Part shown: piece after piece, positions 54,326 through 64,000 of the stretch | How positions within the stretch are numbered: the first letter of the stretch is position 1 | Layout: each line of letters starts with the position of its first letter | NCBI GenBank assembly: GCA_029931535.1 | Contig: JAQPZY010000964.1 | Span: forward strand, 310,001-374,000 | From: Margaritifera margaritifera | Lineage: Eukaryota; Mollusca; Bivalvia; Unionida; Margaritiferidae | Direction of reading: 5' to 3' | DNA length: 64,000 nt | The notes under the pieces: generated by a model | What the model was told of the DNA's origin: nothing | Seen by the model: the letters and a program-made list of their open reading frames with translations, nothing else | Database searches by the model: none | Position numbers and translations under genes: made by a program

Positions 54326-56785
54326 TCAGGAAGCTCTTATCATGAGACTTGTCCCAAAAAAGAAGCCACACTATATTTGTGAAGCTCTTATCATAAGATC
54401 TGTCCCCAAAAAGAAGCCACACTATTCTATGGAGCTCTTATCATGAGACTCAGCCCCCCCCCCAAAATGCCACAATATTTTGTGAAGTTCTTATCATGCG
54501 ATCTGTCCCCAAAAATATGTCACACTATTTTGTGGCACTCTTATCATGAGACCCAGCCCCCAAAAGAAGTCACACTATTTTGTAAAGTTCTTATCAGGAG
54601 ACTCATCCCCAAGAGAAGTCACACTATCCTGTGAATCTCTTGACATGAGACCCTTCCCCCAAAAGAAGTCACACTATTTTATGAAGCTCCTATCCTGGGA
54701 CATTTCACCCAAAAGAAGTCACACTATTTGTGAAGCTCTTATCATGGGACCTTTCCCCCAAAAGAAGTCACACTATTTTGTGAAGCTCTTATCATGAGAC
54801 TCAGCCCCAAAGAGAAGCCACATTATTTTGTGGAGCTATTATCATGAGACTTGTCCCCTAAAATAAGCCACACTATTTTGTGAAGCATTTATCATGTGAC
54901 CCTTCTTTTAAAAGAAGTCACACTATTTTGTGAAGCTCTTATCATGCGACATCCCCAAAGAGAAGCCACACTGTGCTGTGAAGCTCTTATGAGATGCATC
55001 CCAAAAAAGCCATATTATTTTGTGAAGCTCTTATAATGAGATGCATCCACAAAAGCCATATTATTTTGTGAAGCTCATATAATGAGGATGCATCCACAAA
55101 AAGCCACATTATTTTGTGAAGCTGTTATGAAATATCCCCACAAAGAAGCCACACTATTTTGTGAAGAACATCAAATCATGAGACTCATCCCCAATGAGAA
55201 GACACACTATTTTGTGAAACTCTTAATATGAGACCCTTTCCCCAAAAGAAGTCACTATTTTGTGAAGCTCTTATCATGAGATGCATCCCCAAAAAGCCCT
55301 ATTAGTTTGTGAAGCTCTTACATGGAACCCTTCCCCCAAAAGAAGTCACAATCTTTTGTGAAGCTCTTATCATAAGACCCTTGCCCCATAAAAAGTCACA
55401 CTACTGTTTGAAACATTTATCATGAGACTCATCCACAAGGAGTAGCTGCACAATTTTGTGAAGCTCTTAACATGAGATCCATCCCCGAAAAACACATTAT
55501 TTTGTGAAGCTCTTATCATGGAACCCTTCCCCCCAAAAGAGGTCACACTATTTTGTGAAGCTCTTATATGAGACCCTTCCCCTAAAAGAAGTCACACTAT
55601 TTTGTGAAGCTATTATCATGAGACTCATCCCCAAAAAGAAGCCACACTATTCTGTGAAACTCTTATGAGATGCATCCCATAAAGCCACATTATTTTATGA
55701 AGCTCTTATAATGAAATGTATCAACAAAAAGCCATATTATTTTGTAAAGCTCTTATAATGAGATGCATCCTCAAAAAGTCGCATTATTTTGTAAAGCTGT
55801 TATGAGACATCGCCATAAAGCCACACTATTTTGTGAAGCTTTTATTATGAGACCTTTCCCCAAAAGAAGTCACACAACTTTGTGAAGCACTTATCATGAG
55901 ACTCATCCCCAAAGAGAAGACACACTATTTTGTGAAGCTCTTATCATGAGACCCTTCTACCAAAAAGAAATCACACTACTTTGTAAAGCTCTTATCATGA
56001 GACCCAGCCCCAAAGAGAAGTCACATTATTTTGTGAAGCTCTTATCATGAGACTTGTCCCCAAAGAGAAGCAACACTATTTTGTGAAGATCTTATCATGA
56101 GACCCTTCCCCCAAAAGATGCCTCACTATTTTGTGAAGCTATTATCATAAAACTCATCCCCAAAGGAAAGCCACATTTTTTTGTGAAGCTCTTATCATGA
56201 GACCCTTCCTCCAAAAGACACTATTTTGTGAAGTTCTTATCATGAGATTCATCACCAAAGAGAAGCCACACTACTATGTGAAGCTCTTATCAAGAGACTA
56301 TGCCCCAAAAAGAGGCCACATTAGTCTGTGACGTTTATATCAGAAGACCCTTCCTCCAAAAGAAGCCACACTATTTTGTGCAGCCACCTATCATGAGACT
56401 CTCCCCTCAAAAGAAGCAACACTATTTTGTGGAGCTCTTATCATGAGACTCAGCCCCAAAGAGAAGTCACACTATTTTGTGAAGCTTCTATCATGAGGCC
56501 CTTTGCCCAAAAGAAGATACACTACTTTGTGGAGCTCTTATCATCTAACTCATCCCAAGGAGAAGTCACACTATTTTGTAAAGCTCTTATCATGAGACCC
56601 TTCCCCCAAAAGAAGTCACACTATTTTGTGGAGCTCTTGTCATGAGACTCACCTCCAAAAAGACGTCACATTATTTTGTGAAGCTCTTGTCATGAAACTT
56701 GTGCAGAAAAAAGATGCCATACTTTTTTATGGAGCTCTTATGATAAGACTTGTGCCCAAAAAGAAATCACACTACTGTACGCCAA
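54325..56785 (+). repeat. Large minisatellite, ~51-bp unit, about 48 copies
   Basis: The unit is TGAAGCTCTTATCATGAGAC, then CCTTCCCCCAAAAGAAGTCA, then CACTATTTTG. Several sub-variants (CATCCCCAAAAAGCC, CAGCCCCAAAGAGAAG, TTGTCCCCA) alternate, including a shorter form missing the GTCACAC part. The 51-base period is a multiple of three, so parts remain open in one frame and give ORFs of 63-83 codons; these are not evidence of a gene. It lies in intron 3 of the minus-strand MIB/HERC2 gene. Confidence 0.95.
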
Positions 56786-56789
56786 GGCT

Positions 56790-56960
56790 GTACATATCAA
56801 GATTGTTGTCCACTTGAAATAACAAGAGAGGTGTCCAGTGTATGAGCAAGGGAAATTCACTTCAAATAGGTGTAGTCTACATTTAACTTTCCAATATTGG
56901 ACATGTTACGTCAAATGGTAATGGCATGATCTGTGAACTGCAGTATTATACATTGATTAC
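56790..56960. other. Intron sequence between the minisatellite and an exon
   Basis: Short unique sequence, nothing recognised. Confidence 0.4.
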
Positions 56961-56966
56961 ACGTAC

Positions 56967-57052
56967 AATGACTTGGCCATCATCCAAGACTCTGATCACA
57001 ACCCCTTTTGTGCCAGGTACACCATCTTGGTTTCCCCACTTCCAGTCTTTGC
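56967..57052 (-). CDS. MIB/HERC2-domain protein, exon with first half of domain 2
   Basis: An 86-base exon between TTCTTCCGCAG and CATT/GTACGT, a near-perfect donor. With the upstream split codon (G+GC = Gly) it reads GKDWKWGNQDGVPGTKGVVI then RVLDDGQVI. The GxDWxWGxQDG signature is the hallmark of a MIB/HERC2 domain. It ends in phase 0 and continues directly into VRW in the next exon. Confidence 0.9.
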
Positions 57053-57059
57053 CTGCGGA

Positions 57060-58410
57060 AGAATTAAAACCAAGAACTCAATTGAAAAAATGCAAAAAAG
57101 TGATTTCAATTTGGCTGCTTAAATTTTAACTTTTATTAATTAAACATCGTTAACAAGTTCCAATTATCTGTAAAATAGTTAAAGATACTGATAGAATAGT
57201 TGTTGGCAAGATATGGTATTTGAGGTGGTTGAAACTAGACAACATATACAGCACCAGTGACCATGAATGGGTAATTACTGGCCATGTGGAAAAAATAAGG
57301 TCGCTCACTCCATCAATGAATTTAAGTACCAACAAAAATGTTATTATTCACAAAAACCATGAAAACTGATACACAGGAAAATACATCAATTCACATTAAA
57401 GGCCATTACATGTATGTTGGACACATGACATAATTGTTTTATTTTAACCTCAATTGTGCGCTTCATGCATAAAGTGATGTCCAGATCTTATTCATGTTTT
57501 CTATTAAAAAATTGTGTGCCAACGTCAGTGATCCCACCTTAAACACAGGAGTGCAAATATATCCAAACTTGTAGCCAAAGCATGACTGGAATACAGTTGA
57601 TGTTTGTATAAACTACCGGTACTATAGATTGGTTAGTATAACAAAAACCAACTCTAGTACTTTTAATTCCATGTACAGTGAAACACTATCTATAAAAGAC
57701 ACTCATGGGATCACACAAGTTTGTAACTTTTGACAGCTGTAATTTAAAATGAGGCTGAAAGTGAATGTAAAATTAATGAAAGCAATACAATGATGCTTTC
57801 TTTTATGAGCAGCTGTCATGTGTTCACTAACATAGGTTTCACTGCACTTTGTATATTCCCCATAATAATGAAGATTAAAAGGTTATATGATGTCACTGTC
57901 AATTGATTTGGCATTTATTCAAGGTAAAGTCTTAGCAAGTAAGTTTGCTGCAAACGAAGTTAACTAACTAAATCTTTAACACTGAATTAATATAATTTAA
58001 ATTTTTTATTCCATTTATAATGGCTTATAGTTTTTAAATTTAGGTGGTCTTCTCTGGTTTCATCTTTTCTATACAGTCAGAAACAGAGTTGGAATAAGGG
58101 ATGCTCTGAATGAAAGAAAGTTACAAACATCAAGCTGTAGAAATAAAAAAAAAATAATAAAAAAATGCAATAATATTTTGTTAAATTTTCGAATGAGCAT
58201 ATAAAAGTATGAATGCAATCTGTGAATCACTAAAGTACCAAGGGTGCAAATGAGGTTAAAATAAAACTGTTATGTTATGTGTACAATGTATGAATTTAAT
58301 AGCTTATATTATTTACCTGGGGACCAAATGTCATGGTTTTGTGAAAAATTACATTTTCAATACAACCTTGTGGATTGGGTAAGGGGGTCCTGTTGTTTCC
58401 ATACAAGGAT
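57060..58410. other. Intron sequence
   Basis: No exon, RNA or repeat that I can support, beyond a short A/T tract at 58145-58170. Confidence 0.45.
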
Positions 58411-58414
58411 TGAC

Positions 58415-58622
58415 ATATATACATGCTTATAAGTTGAGTCTAACTGCAAACTGCACAGACCCAGATCTGCCATCACATAATGCACTGGCAGATCTGGGTT
58501 TATGCAGTATGCTAGGAGTAATCAGTAGAACAAGATAGACCCTGATCTGCCAGTGCATTATGTGATGGCAGATCAGGGTCTATGTTGTTTGCTGTTGAGC
58601 TTGACTTATATGCAAGTATATA
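58415..58622. mobile_element. Double-palindrome MITE, copy 3
   Basis: The internal palindromes are in reverse order relative to copy 2: ACCCAGATCTGCC..GGCAGATCTGGGT first, then AGACCCTGATCTGCC..GGCAGATCAGGGTCT. The copy is thus inserted in the opposite orientation. Outer ends are ATGCTTATAAGTTGAGTCTA and GAGCTTGACTTATATGCA. Confidence 0.87.
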
Positions 58623-58692
58623 CAGTGTTCTTTGTTGGGTCTTTAAATTAGTTGTTAGTAGAAAGCACAAATGCCGCAAAAATTGGTACCAT

Positions 58693-58897
58693 GTATATTC
58701 GCTTATAAGTCTAACTGCAAACTGCACAGATCCAAATTTGCCATTGCATAATGCACTGGCCAATCTGTGTCTCTGCAGTTTGTTAGGAGTAATCAGTAGA
58801 ACCAACAACATAGACCCTGATTTGCTGGCCCATTATGCAATGGCAGATCAGGGTCTATGTTGTTTGCAGATGGATTCAACTTATAAGTGTGTTTATA
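58693..58897. mobile_element. Double-palindrome MITE, copy 4
   Basis: Only 70 bases from copy 3 and in the same orientation. Ends are TATTCGCTTATAAGTCTAAC and GATTCAACTTATAAGTGTGT. The first palindrome is more decayed (CAGATCCAAATTTGCC); the second is well kept (TAGACCCTGATTTGC with its complement). Confidence 0.85.
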
Positions 58898-58899
58898 CA

Positions 58900-59145
58900 G
58901 GAATCCACAAAAAAACAGTAAATTCAAAGTATTAATTACTTTCAACAGAAAAGGTAGTAATGTGAGGTGTTTTTTACATGCATGAAATGTAGGAACTGCG
59001 AGGGAGCCAACCACGATTGGGTAAACACTAATCCCTGCATTTGCCAGTTAGGTCAAGGGAATGAACTTTGAACCTCTGAGGTGAAAACCTAAGTTGTAAC
59101 CATATACTACTATTGTATAATAAATAAAAAAATAAATTTCAGGCT
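58900..59145. other. Intron sequence
   Basis: Nothing recognised. Confidence 0.4.
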
Positions 59146-59148
59146 TAC

Positions 59149-59289
59149 CTCTCTGCACAACACACCCGGTAACAATCAATTCATCAAACTGCAACAAGCG
59201 AGGTTCCTCTACAAGCACAACATCATACCCTCGAGGGCCATAACGATAGTTCGCAGTCTCTCTATCTCTGTCCCATGTAACATAAACCT
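59149..59289 (-). CDS. MIB/HERC2-domain protein, exon joining domains 1 and 2
   Basis: A 141-base exon between TATGTGCAG and AGAG/GTAAGC encodes VYVTWDRDRETANYRYGPRG + YDVVLVE, the second half of a MIB/HERC2 domain (V-x-W-D ... NYRYG ... YD-x-x-L). It then continues with LLQFDELIVTGCVVQRG, whose end is the beginning of the next MIB/HERC2 domain (G-x-x-V-x-RG). Both split codons (G+AG upstream, G+GC downstream) keep the frame, so the two domains are directly adjacent. Confidence 0.9.
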
Positions 59290-59294
59290 CTGCA

Positions 59295-59915
59295 CATAGA
59301 AAATAATCCAATCAGTTATTTATTCAAATTATATTTCCATGCTTAGTCAGTATTAAATAAGATTTAGTTTTCTCATGATATGGATAACAGTGTCTGTGGA
59401 GCCAAAAATCTCAAGCAAAGGAACCTTTTCTGGCAGGAAGAGAAAAATTTTGCTAAGAAAGGCAACTAATTAGTACAGACTTGACTTTTTTCCTCCTTTA
59501 TAAAGTTAATTATATTCAGTCAAATACTGCACACATTTGTCTTTGTATTGTCTTACTAGTTTAATTATAAAAAAAATTAAAGATTTTGTCTGGTTTTATT
59601 GCCCATTGGTTGAATGACTTGTAAACTTGATGAGTTTGTTGCATTGTGACTTGCTGTCTTATTTGCCTCATGCATCAGAGTTTCAATTATTATTTGTTAG
59701 ATTCAAGTACTCTTTTTCTTCTAGTATCATGTAAATGTATACTGTACCAGCACATTTATCTGTAAATTATAATTATACTGCTGAGATATTCTACCTAAAT
59801 TTGCTAAGTTTTGAATTCACTAACAAACACTACTTCAGTATCATCCTTAAAAGATTTACCTCTGTTTTGTTTTCATTGATCTGACACTTTTCATCTCATC
59901 TTGTTTTCCTGTACC
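59295..59915. other. Intron sequence
   Basis: Nothing recognised. Confidence 0.4.
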
Positions 59916-59921
59916 TCTTGT

Positions 59922-60262
59922 GTTCTATAACTGTCCAATATCTGTACCTCATGTTCTAGAACTGTGCAATGTTTTACCTCGTGTTCTATAATTGTCCAGA
60001 ATCTGTACCTATATGTTCTAGAAATGTTCAATATATGTACCTCATGTGTTTAAGGACTGTCCAATATCTGTACCATGTTATATAACTGTCCACAGTGTGT
60101 ACCTCATGTGTTCTTTAATTGTCCAATAACTGAACCCCATGTGTTCTAGAACTGTCCAATATCTACCTCATGTGTTCTATAGCTGTTGAATATCTGTATC
60201 TCATGTGTTCTTTAACTGTCCAATATCTGTACCTTATGTGTTCTAGAACTGTCCAATATAAT
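59922..60262 (+). repeat. Minisatellite, ~33-bp unit, about 10 copies
   Basis: The unit is TCTGTACCTCATGTGTTCTA followed by GAACTGTCCAATA. Copies vary in length and by TTTAA/TAGAA alternatives. Confidence 0.9.
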
Positions 60263-60579
60263 CTGCTATTCTGCATCCAACTGCTTGAGGGACAACAATG
60301 ATTTAAAATTATTTAACAGTATATTACTTAGATTCCTCATTTTTTTCTGAACAACAATTTCACACAGAAAAGATCTAGACAGATCTACTGTCATATAGTG
60401 GCCAACAAAATTGTGGTCTGTGCTCTTTGTTCTTCTTACAAAGCATAGACCCTGATCTTCCTCTCTAGTATGCAACATGAGCTCAAGGACCATGCTCTTT
60501 AGATTGGTGTGTATGTGTGTCTGTGCATGAATGTGTGTGTGTGCTATATATGAGCGAATCCTTTCACTCACTAACCCAC

Positions 60580-60816
60580 CATGTTTTCTGTCCCTATTAT
60601 GTCCAATGACCGTCCCAGGTCCCTCACTATCCTGCATCCCATGGTCCCAGTCTGGACCTCGGCGTACTCTGGAGCCAAGAGGGGGTAAATCAGAAGAGGG
60701 GTCTGTGGATTCATAATGGGATGACATAATGTCCTCCTCTGTAAATGTTTCCTCTTCAAGTGCTTCCTTTGCCAGAGCCAGTATATGTTCCTTGAGGAGA
60801 TTTAAAGGACAGAATA
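60580..60816 (-). CDS. MIB/HERC2-domain protein, exon with first half of domain 1
   Basis: The exon encodes VFCPLNLLKEHILALAKEAL, an acidic Glu/Thr-rich linker (EEETFTEEDIMSSHYESTD), then LGSRVRRGPDWDHGMQDSEG + PGTVIGHNRDRKH. The RVRRGPDWDxGxQD-like run is the start of a MIB/HERC2 domain. The donor AAACATG/GTGGGT was chosen because only it (not GGTGG/GTTAGT) keeps the next exon open. The acceptor TTTCTAAAG is preferred to CTCAAG at 60789 because it fits a phase-1 upstream exon such as the one at the window edge. If that is wrong, the exon may start at the inner acceptor. Confidence 0.8.
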
Positions 60817-60819
60817 CTT

Positions 60820-62395
60820 TAGAAATAGTCATGTAAATGTTTGTAATTTCAACACTTTTATGTGTTTCTTGTTTGTCTTGTCTCTGTTTTGTGATTGTAT
60901 ATGACAAAGACTCCATGAGAGTTTAAAGAACCCAGTCTACTTAAAAACTAGTTTTGCACTGCTTATTGTTAGTTTGTTGCATTTATCTTAATCAGTCCCT
61001 AACACATGGGATCCTTTGCAGCATCCAGTGCACTTGAAAGGACTGTTATTTATCATATGATTTGTATTCTTTATATTTATACATGGATTTAAAAATTTTA
61101 TAAAAGTCAGCTTGCCAGGGCAATCTGACTGGAAAATTGAACTTGTCCTTGAGAAATATGAGCTTGCCCCAAACATAATAACCCAACATGAGTGAAAACA
61201 AAAGATAAAATAAAGCATGTGATATTTTAAGGAAATCACATTATATTTATTTTAACTTTTGTTTTCTTTTGATCTTTGATGGTACCCTAGAACTATATGT
61301 CGATACTTAAAGTAATAAAAATATATATGTAAATAATACATTAAGATACATATGAGGATGAAAAGAGTTAGAATGCAGATATAGAACAGCAAAAACAGAC
61401 ATGTACATGTATATAAACAGATAAATGGATAAATAGAAAAGGGTTTGGAAATAGCTAGAATTTTAAGTAAGAGAGAGAGAGAGAGAGAGAGATTTAGGTG
61501 AAAGACCTTAAACTGAAAAATGAAATAATTTTAATCATGTTTAAATGTATAACATTTTTCTTTATGTACTTAAGTTCAAATGATCATGCAGATTTGAGTA
61601 TCCATTCAGTAAAAGAAAAACATGGTAAAAATGAGTCAATCGCTAAAGTATTCCATAAATATAAATGATTTCACTCTCTGCTTTATTTTTTTCTGGGGTG
61701 TGTTGTGTCCACTCACGTAAGCTTCTGCTTCCACATTAACAATTATCATCTAGTCATCTTGAAATTGGTGGCATGCATCAAAATATTTAACAATAACATT
61801 GTACAGAAAGATTTGAGAACACTTATTTTATCCATTTAATAGTTTGCCAAGCAGTAAGTATGTACTGATCTCCTGTAATTATCAAGTAAACAACAAAATT
61901 CTCCTGGTGGTTTATCGTTAGAGATGAGTGCCTTTTACTTCCAAACATGCAAGTCAAAGAAATTTCTGAAGTTATATTATTAAATATTAACACCTCATCA
62001 TATTAACTTTGGCAACATGCATCAAAACAATCTTTGACAAGGCAATTATTTAGAATCAGTAAGCTGATAAAGTGCCTGAAGCTAACTTCAAAGTTGGCGA
62101 ATCCCAGATATGAATAAATTTTACGATTAAAGTGTAACTGATCAGTTAAAACAGAAATATTTGGGAAAACTTTAAATAGTAAATATTCACATTATCATGT
62201 CTGTGTGAGAAAATGCAAGACTGACCTTGACATTCACTACAACATGGAATGAAGAAACTGGCCAGTTATGCAGAAGAATGTGGTGTATATAAACACTAAA
62301 TAAAGGTGCTAATATATGTACTGTGATGAGTTCACACTGTATAAAACTTGCAGAACATAAGGCATTACAAACTGAGACTATGCATAACACAATTC
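60820..62395. other. Intron sequence
   Basis: A (GA)n run lies at 61469-61491. A donor-like AGCTTAC/GTGAGT at about 61719 (minus) has no convincing acceptor. No exon supported. Confidence 0.45.
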
Positions 62396-62399
62396 TATT

Positions 62400-62532
62400 A
62401 TAGACCATGCATGACTATTCTATTAGAGACCATGCATATGACTATTCTTTTAAAGACTATGCATATGACTATTTTATTAGAGACCATGCATATGACTATT
62501 CTTTTAGAGACCATGCATATGACTGTTCTAGT
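62400..62532 (+). repeat. Minisatellite, 27-bp unit, 5 copies
   Basis: The unit is AGAGACCATGCATATGACTA followed by TTCTTTT. As the period is nine codons, a spurious ORF with a repeated peptide runs through it. Confidence 0.92.
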
Positions 62533-62534
62533 CA

Positions 62535-62912
62535 AGGACAAATATTTGCATGAAAGTGTCAGAATTGCACCACATAAACTGATTTTTCCCTTCCTTTTTC
62601 ATTTCTGTTTTTAATGCTTAATATTAACACAAATCATGCAGATAATTACATAGTTTTTCAAAATTTGGAAAAGATTACAGGAGTTTTATTTTTAGTAATG
62701 GGAACCAGATTTTCACCACAACATATTCAAAAGAAATTTCTGTCTTTTCTGTATTTAGTTACTGAATGCCATGGATACATCTCCCTCTCCTGCCCCCCCC
62801 TACCCCCAACACTTGCACCAAAACACTTAAAAAATTTGTTGTCATTACAGATCAAAATAAAACCTATTACATATTAGCTTGGGACATTATGCATGACATA
62901 CTTCATAAATAT
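62535..62912. other. Intron sequence
   Basis: A C-rich patch (CTGCCCCCCCCTACCCCCAA) occurs at 62789-62808. Nothing else recognised. Confidence 0.4.
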
Positions 62913-62914
62913 AT

Positions 62915-63158
62915 ACACCACATTTGCAATAACCAAGTGTAGCTGTAAATGTTGCTTGATATATACCCCACATTTGCAATAAGTAAGTGTAGCTGTAAAT
63001 GTTGCTTGATATATACCCCACATTTACAATAAGTAAGTGTAGCTGTAAATGTTGCTTGAGATATACCCCACATTTGCAATAAGTAAGTGTAGCTGTAAAT
63101 GTTGCTTGAGATATACCCCACATTTGCAATAACCATGTGCAGCTGCAACTGTTGCTTA
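62915..63158 (+). repeat. Minisatellite, 50-bp unit, about 5 copies
   Basis: The unit is AGCTGTAAATGTTGCTTGAT, ATATACCCCACATTTGCAAT, AAGTAAGTGT. Because 50 is not a multiple of three, a repeated peptide appears in all frames; the overlapping ORFs are artefacts. Confidence 0.95.
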
Positions 63159-63159
63159 A

Positions 63160-63950
63160 TTAATGCTAAATTTTCAAACTTTTATCAGCTGTGTATGATG
63201 ATTTTTTAATATAAGTGCAATGATAAAGGATTCTAATAAAAAGAAGAAAGAAAAAAAGGTTTGAAATTGATACACACTGACTAATAGTATGGTACATATA
63301 AACCTGTAGCATCTATATCTATTTGTGAATGTTAATATTTTTGTACAGGCAGTCAGTTCCAGACAACCTTGCTGACCTGAAGTATCATCGAGTAAACAAA
63401 TCTTCAGCCATTAACAAAGTATTTTGTATGCAGGATGGGACTGGAAAGTCTGCAAGTCATTCACAGACTAGAACTTTTAGGCATAAAAAATTATTGTTAT
63501 AAAAAGTTTAAGCTGCAGTAATTAAGTATTTTCATAAGTGCAGCAACAAAGCAACCATATTCATTGTAATAATAATAACAACATTTTTAATGCATGCACA
63601 CACAAGTACAGTGTACAGAGAGAGAGAGAGAGAGAGAGAGTGAGAGTGAGAAACTTGTGCAAGATACCCAATGCATGCATTTGGTCTGAGTTGGAGATTA
63701 AATATGACCAAGACTGTCTAAGGAATAAATAAATTGAAAATAAAGAAATGAATAAAATAGATCAGGATGAGTTTCATGGAGTGCTATCCACCTGTTTACA
63801 ACTCTTATATGCTTATGTACAATTCAAGATTAACAAATTCTCAAGTTAGTAAGATGACCATGTAAGATTTGGAGAAATATTCATTTTGAGAACCAAAATC
63901 CATTCTAATGAAAGCATGAGCATGGTTTTGAGAAGCGTTTAGTTTGACCT
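63160..63950. other. Intron sequence with (GA)n microsatellite
   Basis: A GA run of about 13 units lies at 63618-63643, followed by GTGAGAGTGAG. No exon supported. Confidence 0.5.
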
Positions 63951-63955
63951 CTTAC

Positions 63956-64000
63956 CAATTATTCTTTGGTTTATACACAACTGAAGACCAGAGGGTATGG
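63956..64000 (-). CDS. Probable upstream exon of the MIB/HERC2-domain gene (cut by edge)
   Basis: A strong donor AATTG/GTAAGA follows an open stretch reading IPSGLQLCINQRII in the frame that ends in phase 1. Joined to the exon at 60816 (T+A after G gives Val) the frame stays open. The acceptor is outside the window. Only about 14 residues are visible, so this rests on the donor and phase match. Confidence 0.45.

Noticed and set aside
54443..56817. Several 63-83-codon ORFs as a repeat protein gene
   Set aside because: They are by-products of a 51-base (17-codon) minisatellite, end at frequent variant stops, and lie in an intron on the opposite strand.
60541..60590. Alternative donor GGTGG/GTTAGT for the exon at 60580-60816
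   Set aside because: It is a better match to the donor consensus, but joining there to the exon at 59289 gives a stop within about ten codons. The CATG/GTGGGT donor keeps the MIB/HERC2 domain in frame.
61715..61745. Minus-strand exon ending AGCTTAC/GTGAGT
   Set aside because: The donor is good, but no acceptor gives an exon longer than about 38 bases, and no phase or domain supports it.
62887..63148. Two overlapping ORFs with a repeated QATFTATL-like peptide
   Set aside because: A 50-bp non-coding minisatellite gives the same peptide in several frames.

Overview
This window is nuclear DNA from a multicellular animal, most likely a marine invertebrate and probably a mollusc or other lophotrochozoan. 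The evidence is AT-rich DNA with long introns, GT-AG splice sites in compatible phases, many micro- and minisatellites, several tRNA-derived SINE copies, and remnants of Polinton/Maverick, DIRS-like, LINE and TA-targeting DNA transposons. No prokaryotic gene structure is present. The species is an inference and was not identified.

Two host gene models, both on the minus strand, can be built from exon phases. (1) From the right edge to 50.4 kb, exons at 63956-64000 (tentative), 60580-60816, 59149-59289, 56967-57052, 51819-51889 and 50528-50726 encode a protein with two tandem MIB/HERC2 domains. It ends at a stop codon followed by an AATAAA signal. (2) From 16.4 kb to 2.85 kb, exons at 16316-16419, 15821-15852, 7135-8031 and 2854-2940 encode a coiled-coil protein of unknown function. 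Its first exon(s) are not located and it probably continues past position 1. The two models could be one locus with alternative 3' ends, but the stop plus poly(A) signal favours two genes. A weak plus-strand first exon with a TATA box lies at 23.3 kb.

The remaining sequence is mobile DNA and repeats. A decayed virus-like element with a type-B DNA polymerase occupies 9.1-12.0 kb. A broken Polinton at 25.9-32.0 kb carries an intact 56-residue zinc-knuckle ORF, a divergent promoter, a polymerase cut off before motif C, an integrase with a decayed chromodomain, and a structural protein. Related direct-repeat blocks flank it at 24.6-25.1 kb and 34.6-36.0 kb. A third, different polymerase fragment is at 41.4-41.9 kb. 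A LINE 3' end is at 38.2-39.3 kb and a DIRS-type recombinase remnant at 0.9-1.3 kb.

Smaller repeats include a 1.77-kb TA-flanked element inserted into a tandem array (4.17-5.94 kb), four copies of a double-palindrome MITE, at least five tRNA-derived SINEs, about fifteen minisatellites (the largest a 2.5-kb, 51-bp-period array inside a MIB/HERC2-gene intron), and two perfect hairpins (34.2 and 44.1 kb).

All family assignments come from motifs read by eye. No database search, splice predictor or transcript was available.
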